Origin: Myxococcales bacterium 68-20
GTDB lineage: Bacteria; Myxococcota_A; Polyangia; Polyangiales; Polyangiaceae
Direction: 5' to 3'
Assembly: GCA_001899635.1 (NCBI GenBank)
Contig: MKVQ01000004.1
Location: 190,023 to 254,022, forward strand
Length of the DNA: 64,000 nt
Shown here: piece by piece, positions 25,574 to 34,664 of the stretch
Layout: each line of letters starts with the position of its first letter
How positions within the stretch are numbered: the stretch's first letter is position 1
Position numbers and translations under genes: made by a program
Notes under the pieces: model-generated
Database searches by the model: none
What the model was told of the DNA's origin: nothing
Seen by the model: the letters and a program-made list of their open reading frames with translations, nothing else

Positions 25574-27117
25574 TCAAGACATCTCGTCGCCAGCTCCTGC
25601 GCGGCATCGGCGGATTCACGCTCGCTCTTCCCTTCCTCTCGTCGCTCGCGCGCCCGTCACGGGCGGACGCGGCGGTGCCGGGGATGCGCCGGTTCGTCCA
25701 ATTCTGCTCCTCCCACGGAGGGATCTGGGGCACGAACATGTATCCGGCCGAGTCGACGCTCACCCAGTCGCTGAGCTACGCCGGACGGACTGTTCGTCGC
25801 GGCACCCTCGGCCTTCAGACACAGGGCTCGGACGCGCTGCTCAGCCCCGTCCTCCGCGGACCTTCGAGCGCGTTCACGCCTTCGCTCGTTTCGAAGATGA
25901 ACGTGCTCCGCGGCCTCGACGTGCCCTTCTACATCGGGCACCACACCGGCGGGCATCTCGGGAACTTCGCGCGCAACGACGGAAACGGCACCGACGGCAC
26001 TGCAATGCAGGCGTTCCCGACGCCGACGATCGATCAGCTCATGGCGTGGTCGCCCAAGTTCTACGAGTCGCTCGGCACGGTCCGCGAGCGCTCGCTGCAC
26101 ATCGGGAACAACCTCTCCTTCAACTGGTCGAACCCACAGACGAAGAGCGGGCCCATCCAGGGAGTCGCCGGGAGCACCGACGCGCTCGCCCTGTTCAAGC
26201 GCATCTTCGTCCCCAACGATCCGACCGACGACACGAACGTGACCCTTCCGCCGGTCGTCGATCGCGTCCTCGAGGACTACAAGCGCCTCCGCGAATCGAA
26301 CCGCCGCCTGTCGGCAGACGATCGCCGTCGACTCGACGACCACATGCAACGTCTGGCGGAGCTCGAGCGCCGCCTGCGCGTCCGCCCGAGCTGCAACAAC
26401 GTCACCCCGGTCACCACCAACACGACGGCGATCGAGCGCCAGGCCTCCTTCCCCGTGGATCCGGCGGCGCAGGGCACGATGTACGGAGTGCTCAACGACG
26501 TCATCGTCGCGGCTTTCCTCTGCGACACGAGCCGCATCGCGGTGGTGCACGTCGACGACACGTTCTCCACCTACGCCGGCGACTGGCATCAGGACATCGC
26601 GCACCAGGCGAACGGAAGCGCCCAGGCGCAAGAGACGATCGCCGCAGCCCATCGACTGACGTTCGCCCGCACGTTCCTCGATCTCGCAGCCAAGCTGAAC
26701 GTCGACAACGGCACCGGCAAGACGTTCCTCGACGACTCCCTCGTCGTCTGGACCCAGGAGTCGGGCGAATACACCCACTCGGGTCAGGGCGTCCCCGTGA
26801 TCACGGCCGGAAGCGCAGGCGGATTCCTCAAGACAGGCAACTACTGCGACTACCGCTCGAAGTCGCTCGTCGTCACCGACGGCGAGGCGGGCAATCCGGC
26901 CAAGATCTACGCGGGCCTGCTCTGGCATCAGTGGCTCGGTACCGCGCTCCAGGCCATGGGCCTCTCTCCCTCCGACTACGAAGGCAACGGCGTGAAGGGA
27001 TATCCGTCGCGCAAGTTCATCGGCGAGAACTTCTGGGGGCCGACGAAGCCCGCGCAGCTCTACCCGGACGCCGTCTGGAACGTGGCGACCGACGTCCTTC
27101 CCTTCCTCGGAGCCTGA
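25570..27117 (+). CDS. DUF1552 Tat-exported protein
   Basis: 515 residues, GTG start overlapping the previous stop by 4 bases (GTGA). Twin-arginine signal SRRQLLRGIGGFTLALPFL. Body motifs typical of DUF1552: RRFVQFCSSHGGIWGTNMYP, YIGHHTGGHLGNFAR, DRVLEDYKRLRESNRRLSADD (a helical linker) and VHVDDTFSTYAGDWHQDIAH. Transport by Tat means it folds, perhaps with a metal, before export. Tight coupling with the CxxCH lipoprotein points to one exported enzyme system; the substrate is unknown. Confidence 0.88.
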   Translation: MIKTSRRQLLRGIGGFTLALPFLSSLARPSRADAAVPGMRRFVQFCSSHGGIWGTNMYPAESTLTQSLSYAGRTVRRGTLGLQTQGSDALLSPVLRGPSSAFTPSLVSKMNVLRGLDVPFYIGHHTGGHLGNFARNDGNGTDGTAMQAFPTPTIDQLMAWSPKFYESLGTVRERSLHIGNNLSFNWSNPQTKSGPIQGVAGSTDALALFKRIFVPNDPTDDTNVTLPPVVDRVLEDYKRLRESNRRLSADDRRRLDDHMQRLAELERRLRVRPSCNNVTPVTTNTTAIERQASFPVDPAAQGTMYGVLNDVIVAAFLCDTSRIAVVHVDDTFSTYAGDWHQDIAHQANGSAQAQETIAAAHRLTFARTFLDLAAKLNVDNGTGKTFLDDSLVVWTQESGEYTHSGQGVPVITAGSAGGFLKTGNYCDYRSKSLVVTDGEAGNPAKIYAGLLWHQWLGTALQAMGLSPSDYEGNGVKGYPSRKFIGENFWGPTKPAQLYPDAVWNVATDVLPFLGA

Positions 27118-27119
27118 GC

Positions 27120-28061
27120 ATGTCGATGACGCGCGCCTCCGCGATCGTGGCTCTCGCGCTGCTCTCGAGCTGCACCGATCCCGCCGAGGATCCCGGAAGT
27201 GGCCTTCAGCCATCATCGTCGGGGAGCCCCACGACGCCTTCGGATCGGGAAGAGGCTTCCTCCCCGGACGCATCGCCACCGACGACGGGTACGCCCGACG
27301 CCGGCTCGAATACGCCAGATGCGGATTCCGGCACTCCGGGACCGCCGGGTCAGGTGCGTGGCCTCGTCGGCGTCGGCTACGGCGGCATTCGCATCATGTC
27401 GCGCGACAGCGGCAAGACGTGGACGCGCACGGCCGTCGAGGCAAGCGGCGGTCTGGACGACTACAACCTTCTCCGTGCCGTCGCGTACGCGAACGGCAAG
27501 TGGCTCGCCACGGGCTGGGGCGCCACGATGTCGACGGACGGCGTAACGTGGTCTCCGCTCGAGCGCATCAACCAGCCCGCGCCGGGCGGAGTCACCTGGA
27601 ACGGCGCCCGCGCCTGCGGGCTCACCGAAGGGCTCACCTCCGACGGCAGTGCGTTCTACGTCGCCTGTGGATCGCCATCCCAGGTCTTCCGCTCGACGGA
27701 CGGCAGCAACTGGACCTCGATCGGCACGATCGGCAACCTCGGTGGCCACCCCGCCCTCGCCTTCCGCGACGGCATGTTCTACGCGTACGGCGACTCGAAG
27801 ACGAGCTACCGCTCGAGCGACGGTGCGACATGGACGCAGGTCCCCGGCCTCGAGCAGGCGACGTTCTGCGAAGGCACCTGGAAGAGCCGCGCCGCATGTC
27901 ATGACGCGAGCTGGTTCGAAGGAGCGTACTTCCAGGGCGTCTGGCAATCCCGCGTGAGCCGCTCCACCAACGGCGCGAGCTTCACCGTCGTCCACGACGA
28001 TCCGTCGAACAACACGCTCTACCAGGCCCGAGCGATCGGAGAGGGCTGGGTCGCGCCATGA
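27120..28061 (+). CDS. BNR/YCF48-like propeller lipoprotein
   Basis: 313 residues from ATG 27120, two bases after the DUF1552 stop, so it is the third gene of that operon. Lipobox LLSSC, long Ser/Pro/Asp linker (DASPPTTGTPDAGSNTPDAD), then sialidase/photosystem-assembly-like strands with SRDSGKTWTRT, STDGVTWSPL, STDGSNWTSIG and SSDGATWTQVPG (Asp-box-like). No catalytic residues of sialidases are apparent. Likely an exported accessory of the DUF1592/DUF1552 pair. Confidence 0.78.
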   Translation: MSMTRASAIVALALLSSCTDPAEDPGSGLQPSSSGSPTTPSDREEASSPDASPPTTGTPDAGSNTPDADSGTPGPPGQVRGLVGVGYGGIRIMSRDSGKTWTRTAVEASGGLDDYNLLRAVAYANGKWLATGWGATMSTDGVTWSPLERINQPAPGGVTWNGARACGLTEGLTSDGSAFYVACGSPSQVFRSTDGSNWTSIGTIGNLGGHPALAFRDGMFYAYGDSKTSYRSSDGATWTQVPGLEQATFCEGTWKSRAACHDASWFEGAYFQGVWQSRVSRSTNGASFTVVHDDPSNNTLYQARAIGEGWVAP

Positions 28062-28111
28062 GAAACCGTGTCCGGGCTGCACTAGCCCCCGATCGCAGCT
28101 AGGCTAATTCG

Positions 28112-29185
28112 ATGCGAAGAGTGTCCGCGCTCGTGCCGCGCGCGGGAGGGGGCCTGCTCGTGATCGCCGTGGCCACCTCGGCGTGCTCTCTCCTGCTGAA
28201 CGACGACGACTACTCGGGCACCCCCGACCTGACGCCGAGGGCAGAGGGCGGCGTGGATGCCCCATCACTGCTCGACGGACAGGCGCCCGATGGAGACGGC
28301 GCCGCCGACGCTGACGCCGACGCTCCGAACGATCCTCCCGACTCCGGCAAGCACGGGCGAGCCTTCGTCGCCGTTGGCGAGAACGGCCGTCGCGCCGTCT
28401 CGACCGACGATGGCCTCACGTGGAGGCTCGTCGCCGAGAGCGACGCGAGCGCGTCCAAGCTCAACAGCGTGACCTTCGGCCTGGGGCGGTTCGTGGCGGT
28501 CGGCACGGTCTTCACGCCCGCCTTTCGTACTTCGGTAACCGACGATTTCGCGAACTGGGCGTGGATCGATACCGAAGTGTCGAACGCCGGTGGCCCGGAG
28601 CAGGTGGTCTTCGGAGCGGACCGCTTCGTCGCGGTAGGGGCCTACCGGAGCAGCACCGTCAGCACCGACGGCAACGCCTGGTTCACCTACCAAGTGGAGT
28701 TCGACTTCAACGGCCTGACGTTCGGCGCCGGAAAGTTCGTCGGGGTCGGCTCGCAGGGCAACAAAGGCGCAGTCGCGAGCAGCACCGACGGAATCACGTG
28801 GACCCCGATCAGCATCGGAGGCAGCGAGCTCATGGCGATCGCCTACGGCAACGGCCGCTTCGTTGCCGTAGGCAACAACGGGCGAACGGGGACTTCTCCG
28901 GACGGCGTCTCGTGGACGTTCAATCCGGAGATCGGCACGCAGAGGTTCCATAGCATCGCCTACGGCCAGGGCTTGTTCGTGACGAACGACGGCCGGACGT
29001 CGTCGGACGGTCTGCTGTGGACGGCGCCGGTCTTCGGTGATGGGCCGGTCATCTACGGAGGCGGCGTCTTCGTCCACTTCAATATCCCAAACCAATCCTT
29101 CTATCGGAGCACCAACGGAACGTCCTGGGGCCAGCCCGTCCAGATGATTCCTGGAATCGCGGCTCTCGGGTACGGGGAGTGGTGA
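28112..29185 (+). CDS. FVAVG-repeat propeller lipoprotein
   Basis: 357 residues. Signal with lipobox TSAC (residue ~24), linker of DGDGAADADADAPNDPPDSG type, then about six blades with the pair RFVAVGxxG and STDGxxW (FVAVGENGRRAVSTDDGLTW, FVAVGAYRSSTVSTDGNAW, FVGVGSQGNKGAVASSTDG, FVAVGNNGRTGTSPDGVSW). Related in fold to the preceding gene. It is the last plus-strand gene before operon B, with only 13 bases to the convergent IgGFc gene end and no room for a classical terminator. Confidence 0.75.
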   Translation: MRRVSALVPRAGGGLLVIAVATSACSLLLNDDDYSGTPDLTPRAEGGVDAPSLLDGQAPDGDGAADADADAPNDPPDSGKHGRAFVAVGENGRRAVSTDDGLTWRLVAESDASASKLNSVTFGLGRFVAVGTVFTPAFRTSVTDDFANWAWIDTEVSNAGGPEQVVFGADRFVAVGAYRSSTVSTDGNAWFTYQVEFDFNGLTFGAGKFVGVGSQGNKGAVASSTDGITWTPISIGGSELMAIAYGNGRFVAVGNNGRTGTSPDGVSWTFNPEIGTQRFHSIAYGQGLFVTNDGRTSSDGLLWTAPVFGDGPVIYGGGVFVHFNIPNQSFYRSTNGTSWGQPVQMIPGIAALGYGEW

Positions 29186-29198
29186 CGGACGCCCTCGA

Positions 29199-30935
29199 TC
29201 AGCGGACCGCGGGCACGTCGTTCAGGATCTTGGTGCCCATCCCCGCGGGATAGCCGTAGCTCGCAGCGCGGTCCCAACCCCAGACGGTCAGCGCGAACGG
29301 CTTCGAGCTCTTCGCGCGGTGGACGCCGTTCTCGCATGTCCCCTGCGGCAGGCCCTTTCGCACGAGATCGACGTACGCGACCTCGTAGCCGCTGCTTCCG
29401 ATCTTCGTCCAGCCCTGGACGTTGCCGACGCAGTCGAGCTGCACGTCCGCGTAGACGCCGTCCTCCGGCGCGCGCACGAACACGAGGTTCGTGTTGCCAT
29501 ACGTCGGATCGGTCAGGAAGACGTACGAGCTCAGGTATTGTCCGACCGGGAGCACGTTCACCATCTCGGGATCGCCGTCGCCCGTGGAGATGTTCGTGCC
29601 GCCCGTCATGTACGAGGCGACGTAAATCGGATGATTGGCGTCCTGGCTCTTCACGACGAACGGGCCGGGCGCCCAGAGCTCCGCCCACTTTCCGCGGTCG
29701 AGGGTGGTCGGCGCGTCCGGAATCGGTGGGTCGAACGTGAGCTTCGTGCCGTCGGCGGCCGCGAGGATCCGCCACGGCGTCGTCTCCGGCTCGGACGCGC
29801 CTTCGCGGTCGCGATAGCGCGTCGCGACGTAGGTGTCGCCGAGGAGGCGGATCGGCGGCAGCTGCTGGTGGAGCGTGTCACACGCGGGCTTCGCGTTCGG
29901 GATGTTCATGCACGTGGCACCGCCGACCAGCGAGACCGGCTTGTTCGAGGCGACAGCGGTCCCGTTGATCTCCTCGATCTGCGTGAACTGCACGAACTCC
30001 CCGCGCTGCAGGACCAGCTCACCGGTCGTGCCCGCGACGATCGGCGGCTTGCCGCCCGCGCTGCTCAACGTCGCGGTCGGCTGCACCTTCACGTGCGTCT
30101 CGTCTTCGCGCGCGATGATCTGGAAGTATGGATAGAACCCCTGACGGATGTGGGGCTCGTCGGTGGCTCCCCAGCCGTCCATCGCGAGGCTGTCGGTCCC
30201 CCAGGAAGAGGTCGGGAGCAGCAGCGAGCTGCTCGCGACGAAGCTGTCGGCGCCGCCGTATGGATAGATGTCGTAGGCGGTGACCGGCGCCGACGTGCGG
30301 ATGTGGAACGTCTTTCCGTAACCGCTGCCGCGCACCTCCGTCCGACCGACGATCGCGGCGCCCACCGTCTCCGGGCACGGCTGCCAGCCGTTCTGGAACC
30401 CGCCGGGGTCCGGGTGGTGTGCAAGGAAGAGGATCGCAAGCTCACCGCTCGGCAGCTTCCCTTCAGGCAGGAGCTCGTAGCGGATGTCCTTGCCGCGCCC
30501 TCGTGGGACCCGGAAGTAGCTCGACGAGAGCGGCTGCCCGTCGTACTCGACCTCGATCTCGATCGGAGAGTTCCACGTGTTCGCGACGAGGACCGCGTAG
30601 CAGCTCGCGTCGAGGTTGCCCGGAAAGACCGTGTACGCCGAGGGCTTCGCGACGATGTACTCGCAGCCGACGGTGCTCTGTGCGCTCGCCGCCGCTTCAC
30701 ACCCGGAGATGCACTTCGCACCGAAGCACGATGCGTAGGCCTGGCACTCCGTGACCGTCACGCCGTTGCAGTCGACGACCGCACGGCCGTCTGCCGAGCA
30801 GGTCTGCGCGCAGTCGGGCGACGCGAGCGGCGGCGGAGGCGGAGGCATGGCGCCCTCTTCGGTCGACGCGCAGGCGCCTGCGACGAGCATGGCCCCGAGC
30901 GTAGCGACGATGTTCTTCTTCGTTTTGCGGATCAT
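29199..30935 (-). CDS. IgGFc-binding-domain lipoprotein (operon B)
   Basis: 578 residues from ATG 30935 (ATGA overlap with the RCC1 stop). Lipobox VAGAC, Pro-rich linker, Cys motif (CAQTCSADGRAVVDC... CQAYASCFGAKCISGC), then a ~480-residue domain of the IgGFc_binding family: VLVANTWNSPIEIEVEYDG, RTSAPVTAYDIYPYGGAD, SSSLLLPTSSWGTD, EFVQFTQIEEINGTAVASNK, HPIYVASYMTGG and the end FALTVWGWDRAASYGYPAG. The name comes from a mucus-associated human protein; in bacteria the domain is a surface protein of unknown ligand. Paralogue at 38637-40421; missing from operon A. Confidence 0.88.
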   Translation of the reverse strand: MIRKTKKNIVATLGAMLVAGACASTEEGAMPPPPPPLASPDCAQTCSADGRAVVDCNGVTVTECQAYASCFGAKCISGCEAAASAQSTVGCEYIVAKPSAYTVFPGNLDASCYAVLVANTWNSPIEIEVEYDGQPLSSSYFRVPRGRGKDIRYELLPEGKLPSGELAILFLAHHPDPGGFQNGWQPCPETVGAAIVGRTEVRGSGYGKTFHIRTSAPVTAYDIYPYGGADSFVASSSLLLPTSSWGTDSLAMDGWGATDEPHIRQGFYPYFQIIAREDETHVKVQPTATLSSAGGKPPIVAGTTGELVLQRGEFVQFTQIEEINGTAVASNKPVSLVGGATCMNIPNAKPACDTLHQQLPPIRLLGDTYVATRYRDREGASEPETTPWRILAAADGTKLTFDPPIPDAPTTLDRGKWAELWAPGPFVVKSQDANHPIYVASYMTGGTNISTGDGDPEMVNVLPVGQYLSSYVFLTDPTYGNTNLVFVRAPEDGVYADVQLDCVGNVQGWTKIGSSGYEVAYVDLVRKGLPQGTCENGVHRAKSSKPFALTVWGWDRAASYGYPAGMGTKILNDVPAVR

Positions 30936-32278
30936 GGCGTCAGCACCACGTTCTGAGGATCGAGATACGGCAGCGCGTCGGCCGCGCCCGTACCCAACTG
31001 TCCTTTGTCGTTCTGCCCCCAGCACTGGACTGCGCCGGAGCTCAGGATCGCGCACGTCGTCGCCTCCATGACGGCCATCCGCACGGGGCGTCCCGCGAGC
31101 TTCTGGACTCGCACGGGGACAGGCTGCAGCTCCGCGTTGCCGACGCCGAGCTGCCCGCGTGAGTTGTCGCCCCAGCACCAGGCCGATCCGTCGGACAACG
31201 TCGCGCATGCCGAGCGTGGTCCGACGGCGACCGTCTGCGCATGGGCGATCGGACCGCCGACGCCGACATATGCAGGATACACCGAATCACTGCCCGCTGT
31301 CTGCCCCGCGCCCCAGCAGTAGACGCGGCCGTTCGCGATGGCGCAGACGCGCCCTTTGCTCGCCGCGATCGCGGCGACGTGCGCGAGCTCGATCTTCGCC
31401 GGCGTTGCCGTCTCGGTAGAGACCTCGCGACCGAGGACCCCCGTGTTCGGACCGAGCAGGTCCCCTTGCAGCCCCCACGACACGAGCCCCGTGTCGGTCA
31501 GCGCAACGGTGCCACGGTCCGCAACTCCGAGCTGCTTCGGCGCGGAGTCGAGAGCGAACGTCGTTGCGGGAAGCGGAATGCCGGGTCGGTGCGGCGAGCT
31601 CGGGAGCTGCGCTGCGTCGTTCGAGCCCCAGCATGCGACGTCGTTGCCTGCGAGGAGCGCGCAGGAGACGAAGTAGCCTGCGGCCACGGCGCTCGCAGCG
31701 CCGATACCGGCGACGGGAGCGGGGACCGGCGACGACTCGGTGATGACCTCGCCTTCGTGGTCGACGCGGCCGAGGACGCCGTTTGTGTTGGAGCCCCAAC
31801 ACACGGCCGCACCGCCCGCGCGGAGCGCGCAATACGTGTCGCCCGGCACCGAAGCGCTGCCCGAGATCTGGGTTGCGTCGCCGAGACCGTCGACGGGCGC
31901 GGGTGCGCTCGACTGGCTGCTCGCGTCGGCGCCGCGCCCGAGCGCACCCGCTGCGTTGCTTCCCCAGCACGACACGACTCCGTCGTTCAGGCGGACGCAC
32001 ACCGACTCCGCCCCCGCGGCGATCTCGACGGCGCAAGGTGTCACCGTACACGTGATGAGCTCTGCGCTTGCATCGACGAGCTCCTCCGGAGCGTCGGTCG
32101 AAGTGTCGCGCGTGCCCGCGTCCGTGACTCCGGCCTCGGACACGCCGGCGTCGCCTGTGTCGGCGGGGTTCGGCATAGGCTGTTCGTCGTCGCCCGAGTC
32201 GCAAGCGCTCGCCACGACCGCAGCGAAGACGAACGTGAGTGCACTCGCCAGTGCGAACGGTCCTCGCGTCGTCCTCAT
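30932..32278 (-). CDS. RCC1-repeat propeller lipoprotein (operon B)
   Basis: 448 residues from ATG 32278 (ATGA overlap). Lipobox VASAC, Thr/Asp linker, then ITCTVTPCAVEI (C-x4-C) followed by blades: CVRLNDGVVSCWGSNAAGAL, CALRAGGAAVCWGSNTNGVL, CALLAGNDVACWGSNDAAQL, CAIANGRVYCWGA, CATLSDGSAWCWGDNSRGQL and CAILSSGAVQCWGQNDKGQL. A longer frame upstream is Arg-rich and out of keeping with its neighbours. Same build as in operons A and C. Confidence 0.9.
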   Translation of the reverse strand: MRTTRGPFALASALTFVFAAVVASACDSGDDEQPMPNPADTGDAGVSEAGVTDAGTRDTSTDAPEELVDASAELITCTVTPCAVEIAAGAESVCVRLNDGVVSCWGSNAAGALGRGADASSQSSAPAPVDGLGDATQISGSASVPGDTYCALRAGGAAVCWGSNTNGVLGRVDHEGEVITESSPVPAPVAGIGAASAVAAGYFVSCALLAGNDVACWGSNDAAQLPSSPHRPGIPLPATTFALDSAPKQLGVADRGTVALTDTGLVSWGLQGDLLGPNTGVLGREVSTETATPAKIELAHVAAIAASKGRVCAIANGRVYCWGAGQTAGSDSVYPAYVGVGGPIAHAQTVAVGPRSACATLSDGSAWCWGDNSRGQLGVGNAELQPVPVRVQKLAGRPVRMAVMEATTCAILSSGAVQCWGQNDKGQLGTGAADALPYLDPQNVVLTP

Positions 32279-33480
32279 GGTGCCTTCCTCCGGAGCGCGA
32301 CGCCGTCGCCTACGACGAGGATGTCGCCATTGCTCGTCCCGGCGATCCCGGTCAGGTTGGCGACGAGCGGAGCGCCGTTGAAGACGAGGGACACACTCTT
32401 CCACGCTGTCCCGTCGAAGTGGAAGATGCGCCCGATGTCGCCGACGGCCCAGATGTCGTTCGCGGAGCGCGCCCAGAATGCATTGATCCCGATGCGGGGA
32501 TTGAACGGATCCGGCTCCCAGCTCTCGCCCCCGCCGCCGACCGTGCCGCGCGCGAGGACGTCGGGAGCCGCCCAGAAGCTCGGACCACCGGCAAAAGCGA
32601 TCCCGGCGAGGATCACGTGCTCCTTGCTCCACCGAGTCTGCAGCTCGGGAAACGTCGCGAACGTCCACTTCGCGCCTTCGTCGTCGACCGTGCGGTGGCC
32701 GAGGTAGCCGAATCGCGGCCAGCTCATCTCGCCCTCCACGCCTCCGACGTACACATCGTTCGGTCCGGTGCCCCAGATCGAGACGAAGTCGCTGCCGGAC
32801 TCGTCGCTCTCCGAGATCCATCCGCCGTCCGACGACGATCGGAAGATCGCGCCGCCACGGCCCGCGATCCATGCGACGCCAGGCTCGGCAAACCACGACG
32901 CCTCGAGCGAGGCATCGAAGCTCTCGGTCGTGAAGGTGGTCCCGTCTCCGCGGACGATCGCTCCGGCCGCGTAGTCGAGGGTGCTGCCGACCGCGAGCAG
33001 CTTGCCTGCGCCGTCGGTCGAGAGTGACGCGAGCCGGATGTTCTGTCTGTCGGCACCTGCGCCGAGCACCGGCGCCTGTACGGGCTTCCACGCGTCGCCC
33101 TCGAAGCGGAGCATCTGAGCGGTCGCGACGTCGATACCCGAGACGCCGTTGGCGATCGCCCACGGGCCGAGAGTCGGATCGACCTGTACGCCGCTGAACG
33201 ACCACCTCGTGAAGCCGTAGGCGCCCGGGTTCGGAAGATCGACGAGGCAGAAGTCGCCGCTGCAGCGCAGCGCCTCGGGCTCGGGCTCGGCGCCGCCATC
33301 GGAGGCGTCGTCCGGCATGGCGGTGTCGGCGATGGTCGAGTCTTGCGCGCCGCCGTCGTCGGGCGGAGGATTGACGTCGCCCTCGTCGGAGCCCGCACAG
33401 GCGCCGACCAACGCCAGCAACGCGACCAGTGGCAGCGGCAAGAGCGTCAGCGGGATACGACGAAGACAAATGGGCTTCAT
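32275..33480 (-). CDS. Second propeller lipoprotein (operon B)
   Basis: 401 residues from ATG 33480 (ATGA overlap). Lipobox LVGAC, acidic linker, boundary motif RCSGDFCLVDL (C-x4-C). The body is a WGSGPDDVW-type propeller, though the early blades are diverged: GVAWIAGRGGAIFRSSSDGG, SIWGTGPNDVYVGGVEGEMS, AFWARSANDIWAVGDIGRIFHFDGT and GIAGTSNGDILVVGDGVALR. Operon A has no second copy; operon C has its own (41820-43271). Probably arose by duplication of the upstream gene followed by divergence. Confidence 0.83.
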   Translation of the reverse strand: MKPICLRRIPLTLLPLPLVALLALVGACAGSDEGDVNPPPDDGGAQDSTIADTAMPDDASDGGAEPEPEALRCSGDFCLVDLPNPGAYGFTRWSFSGVQVDPTLGPWAIANGVSGIDVATAQMLRFEGDAWKPVQAPVLGAGADRQNIRLASLSTDGAGKLLAVGSTLDYAAGAIVRGDGTTFTTESFDASLEASWFAEPGVAWIAGRGGAIFRSSSDGGWISESDESGSDFVSIWGTGPNDVYVGGVEGEMSWPRFGYLGHRTVDDEGAKWTFATFPELQTRWSKEHVILAGIAFAGGPSFWAAPDVLARGTVGGGGESWEPDPFNPRIGINAFWARSANDIWAVGDIGRIFHFDGTAWKSVSLVFNGAPLVANLTGIAGTSNGDILVVGDGVALRRKAP

Positions 33481-34664
33481 TGGTCGCCTCCCGGGGCCTT
33501 CGAGCGGAGGAGAGTTCCCTGTCCCGCGATCCACACGTCCGCTCCGGAGCCCGAGACGGCGTACAGAGGAGGGCGGTTCTCGATGCCGTATGGCGTCGGC
33601 GTCAGCGTCCATTCCTTGCCGTCCCAGTGAAGGACGACGCCGTCATCCCCGACGGCCCAGACGTCGTCGGGACGCGCGCCCCACACGGCGTTGAGGTCCG
33701 CAGTGACGGGCGACGGCACGATGGTCCACGCGTCGCCGCCACCCCAGTGGCGGATCACGCCCTGGACCCCGACGGCCCATACGTCATCATCGCCGAAGCC
33801 CCAGATGCCGTTGAGCGCGCGAAGAGAGCTGGAGTTCATCTCGGTGAGCTCGAGGTGTTTTTGGGATTCGCCGGCGTCGGGGTCGCCGCCTCCTCCGCCG
33901 TCGGCAAGAGAGCTCGTGTCGCTGCGGAAGACCTTGCCCTCGTCGCCGACGAACCACACGCGGTGGGCGCTCTCGGCCCACACGGCATTGAGCTTCATGC
34001 AAATCTGGCGGTCGAACTCGTCGACCGGACACGGAGGCGAGACGGGCTGCCAGCCCCACTCTCCGCCGGAGCCGGGCGCGTAGTGCCAGATGAAGGCGGC
34101 GGGTGGCGGAGGGAACTCCCACCAATTGACGAAACCGGTGCCCACGGCCCACGCCTCTCGAGCTCCGACGGTCGCGATGGCTCTCACGACACCCGAGAAC
34201 CCGCCGCTGACGACCTCGGCGCCCCCGTCCACGGTCCGGCTCAGCACGAAAAACGAGTCTCCGCTGCTCGCGCCCCAGACCGTCCCATCGCCGCTCGCTG
34301 CGACGTCGAAGATGCGCGCCTTCGACCCCGTCGGGATGCGCTGCCACGTCGTCCCGTCGAAGCGGGCCGCATACCCGCCGGAGCCGACGACCCAAACGTC
34401 GGAGGGGCTTCTCACCAAGATCCCATCGAGGGCCGTGGTTTGCCCGTCCGGCACGGCGACGCGACAGAAGGTGTCGTTGCACGCAGGCACCTCCGACAAG
34501 CCAGCGTCTTCGCCCGCGCTGCCCGCGTCGACCGAAGCCTCGGCGTCGACGCCTCCATCCGCGGCCGGAGGCTGAGGTAGTGCCGCTTGCTCTGACGCGC
34601 ACCAGACGTGCGCGATCGCGAGCGCGACGAGGCCGATTCGCAGTCCGATCGTTCGCGTGCTCAT
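33477..34664 (-). CDS. WGSGPDDVW propeller lipoprotein (operon B)
   Basis: 395 residues, ATG 34664 in ATGA overlap. Signal ends near AHVWC, linker DGGVDAEASVDAGSAGEDAG, boundary ACNDTFCRVAV (C-x4-C). Blades: GILVRSPSDVWVVGSGGYAARFDGT, AVWAESAHRVWFVGDEGKVFR, GIWGFGDDDVWAVGVQGVIRHWGG, AVWGARPDDVWAVGDDGVVLHWDG and AVSGSGADVWIAGQGTLLR. Pro-rich insert (FPPPPAAFIW) mid-protein. Counterpart of 12513-13733 and 43268-44464. Confidence 0.87.
   Translation of the reverse strand: MSTRTIGLRIGLVALAIAHVWCASEQAALPQPPAADGGVDAEASVDAGSAGEDAGLSEVPACNDTFCRVAVPDGQTTALDGILVRSPSDVWVVGSGGYAARFDGTTWQRIPTGSKARIFDVAASGDGTVWGASSGDSFFVLSRTVDGGAEVVSGGFSGVVRAIATVGAREAWAVGTGFVNWWEFPPPPAAFIWHYAPGSGGEWGWQPVSPPCPVDEFDRQICMKLNAVWAESAHRVWFVGDEGKVFRSDTSSLADGGGGGDPDAGESQKHLELTEMNSSSLRALNGIWGFGDDDVWAVGVQGVIRHWGGGDAWTIVPSPVTADLNAVWGARPDDVWAVGDDGVVLHWDGKEWTLTPTPYGIENRPPLYAVSGSGADVWIAGQGTLLRSKAPGGDQ

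Noticed and set aside
29199-30935. Immunoglobulin binding as the real function
   Set aside because: The domain name comes from a human protein; nothing in this free-living-type genome implies contact with antibodies.
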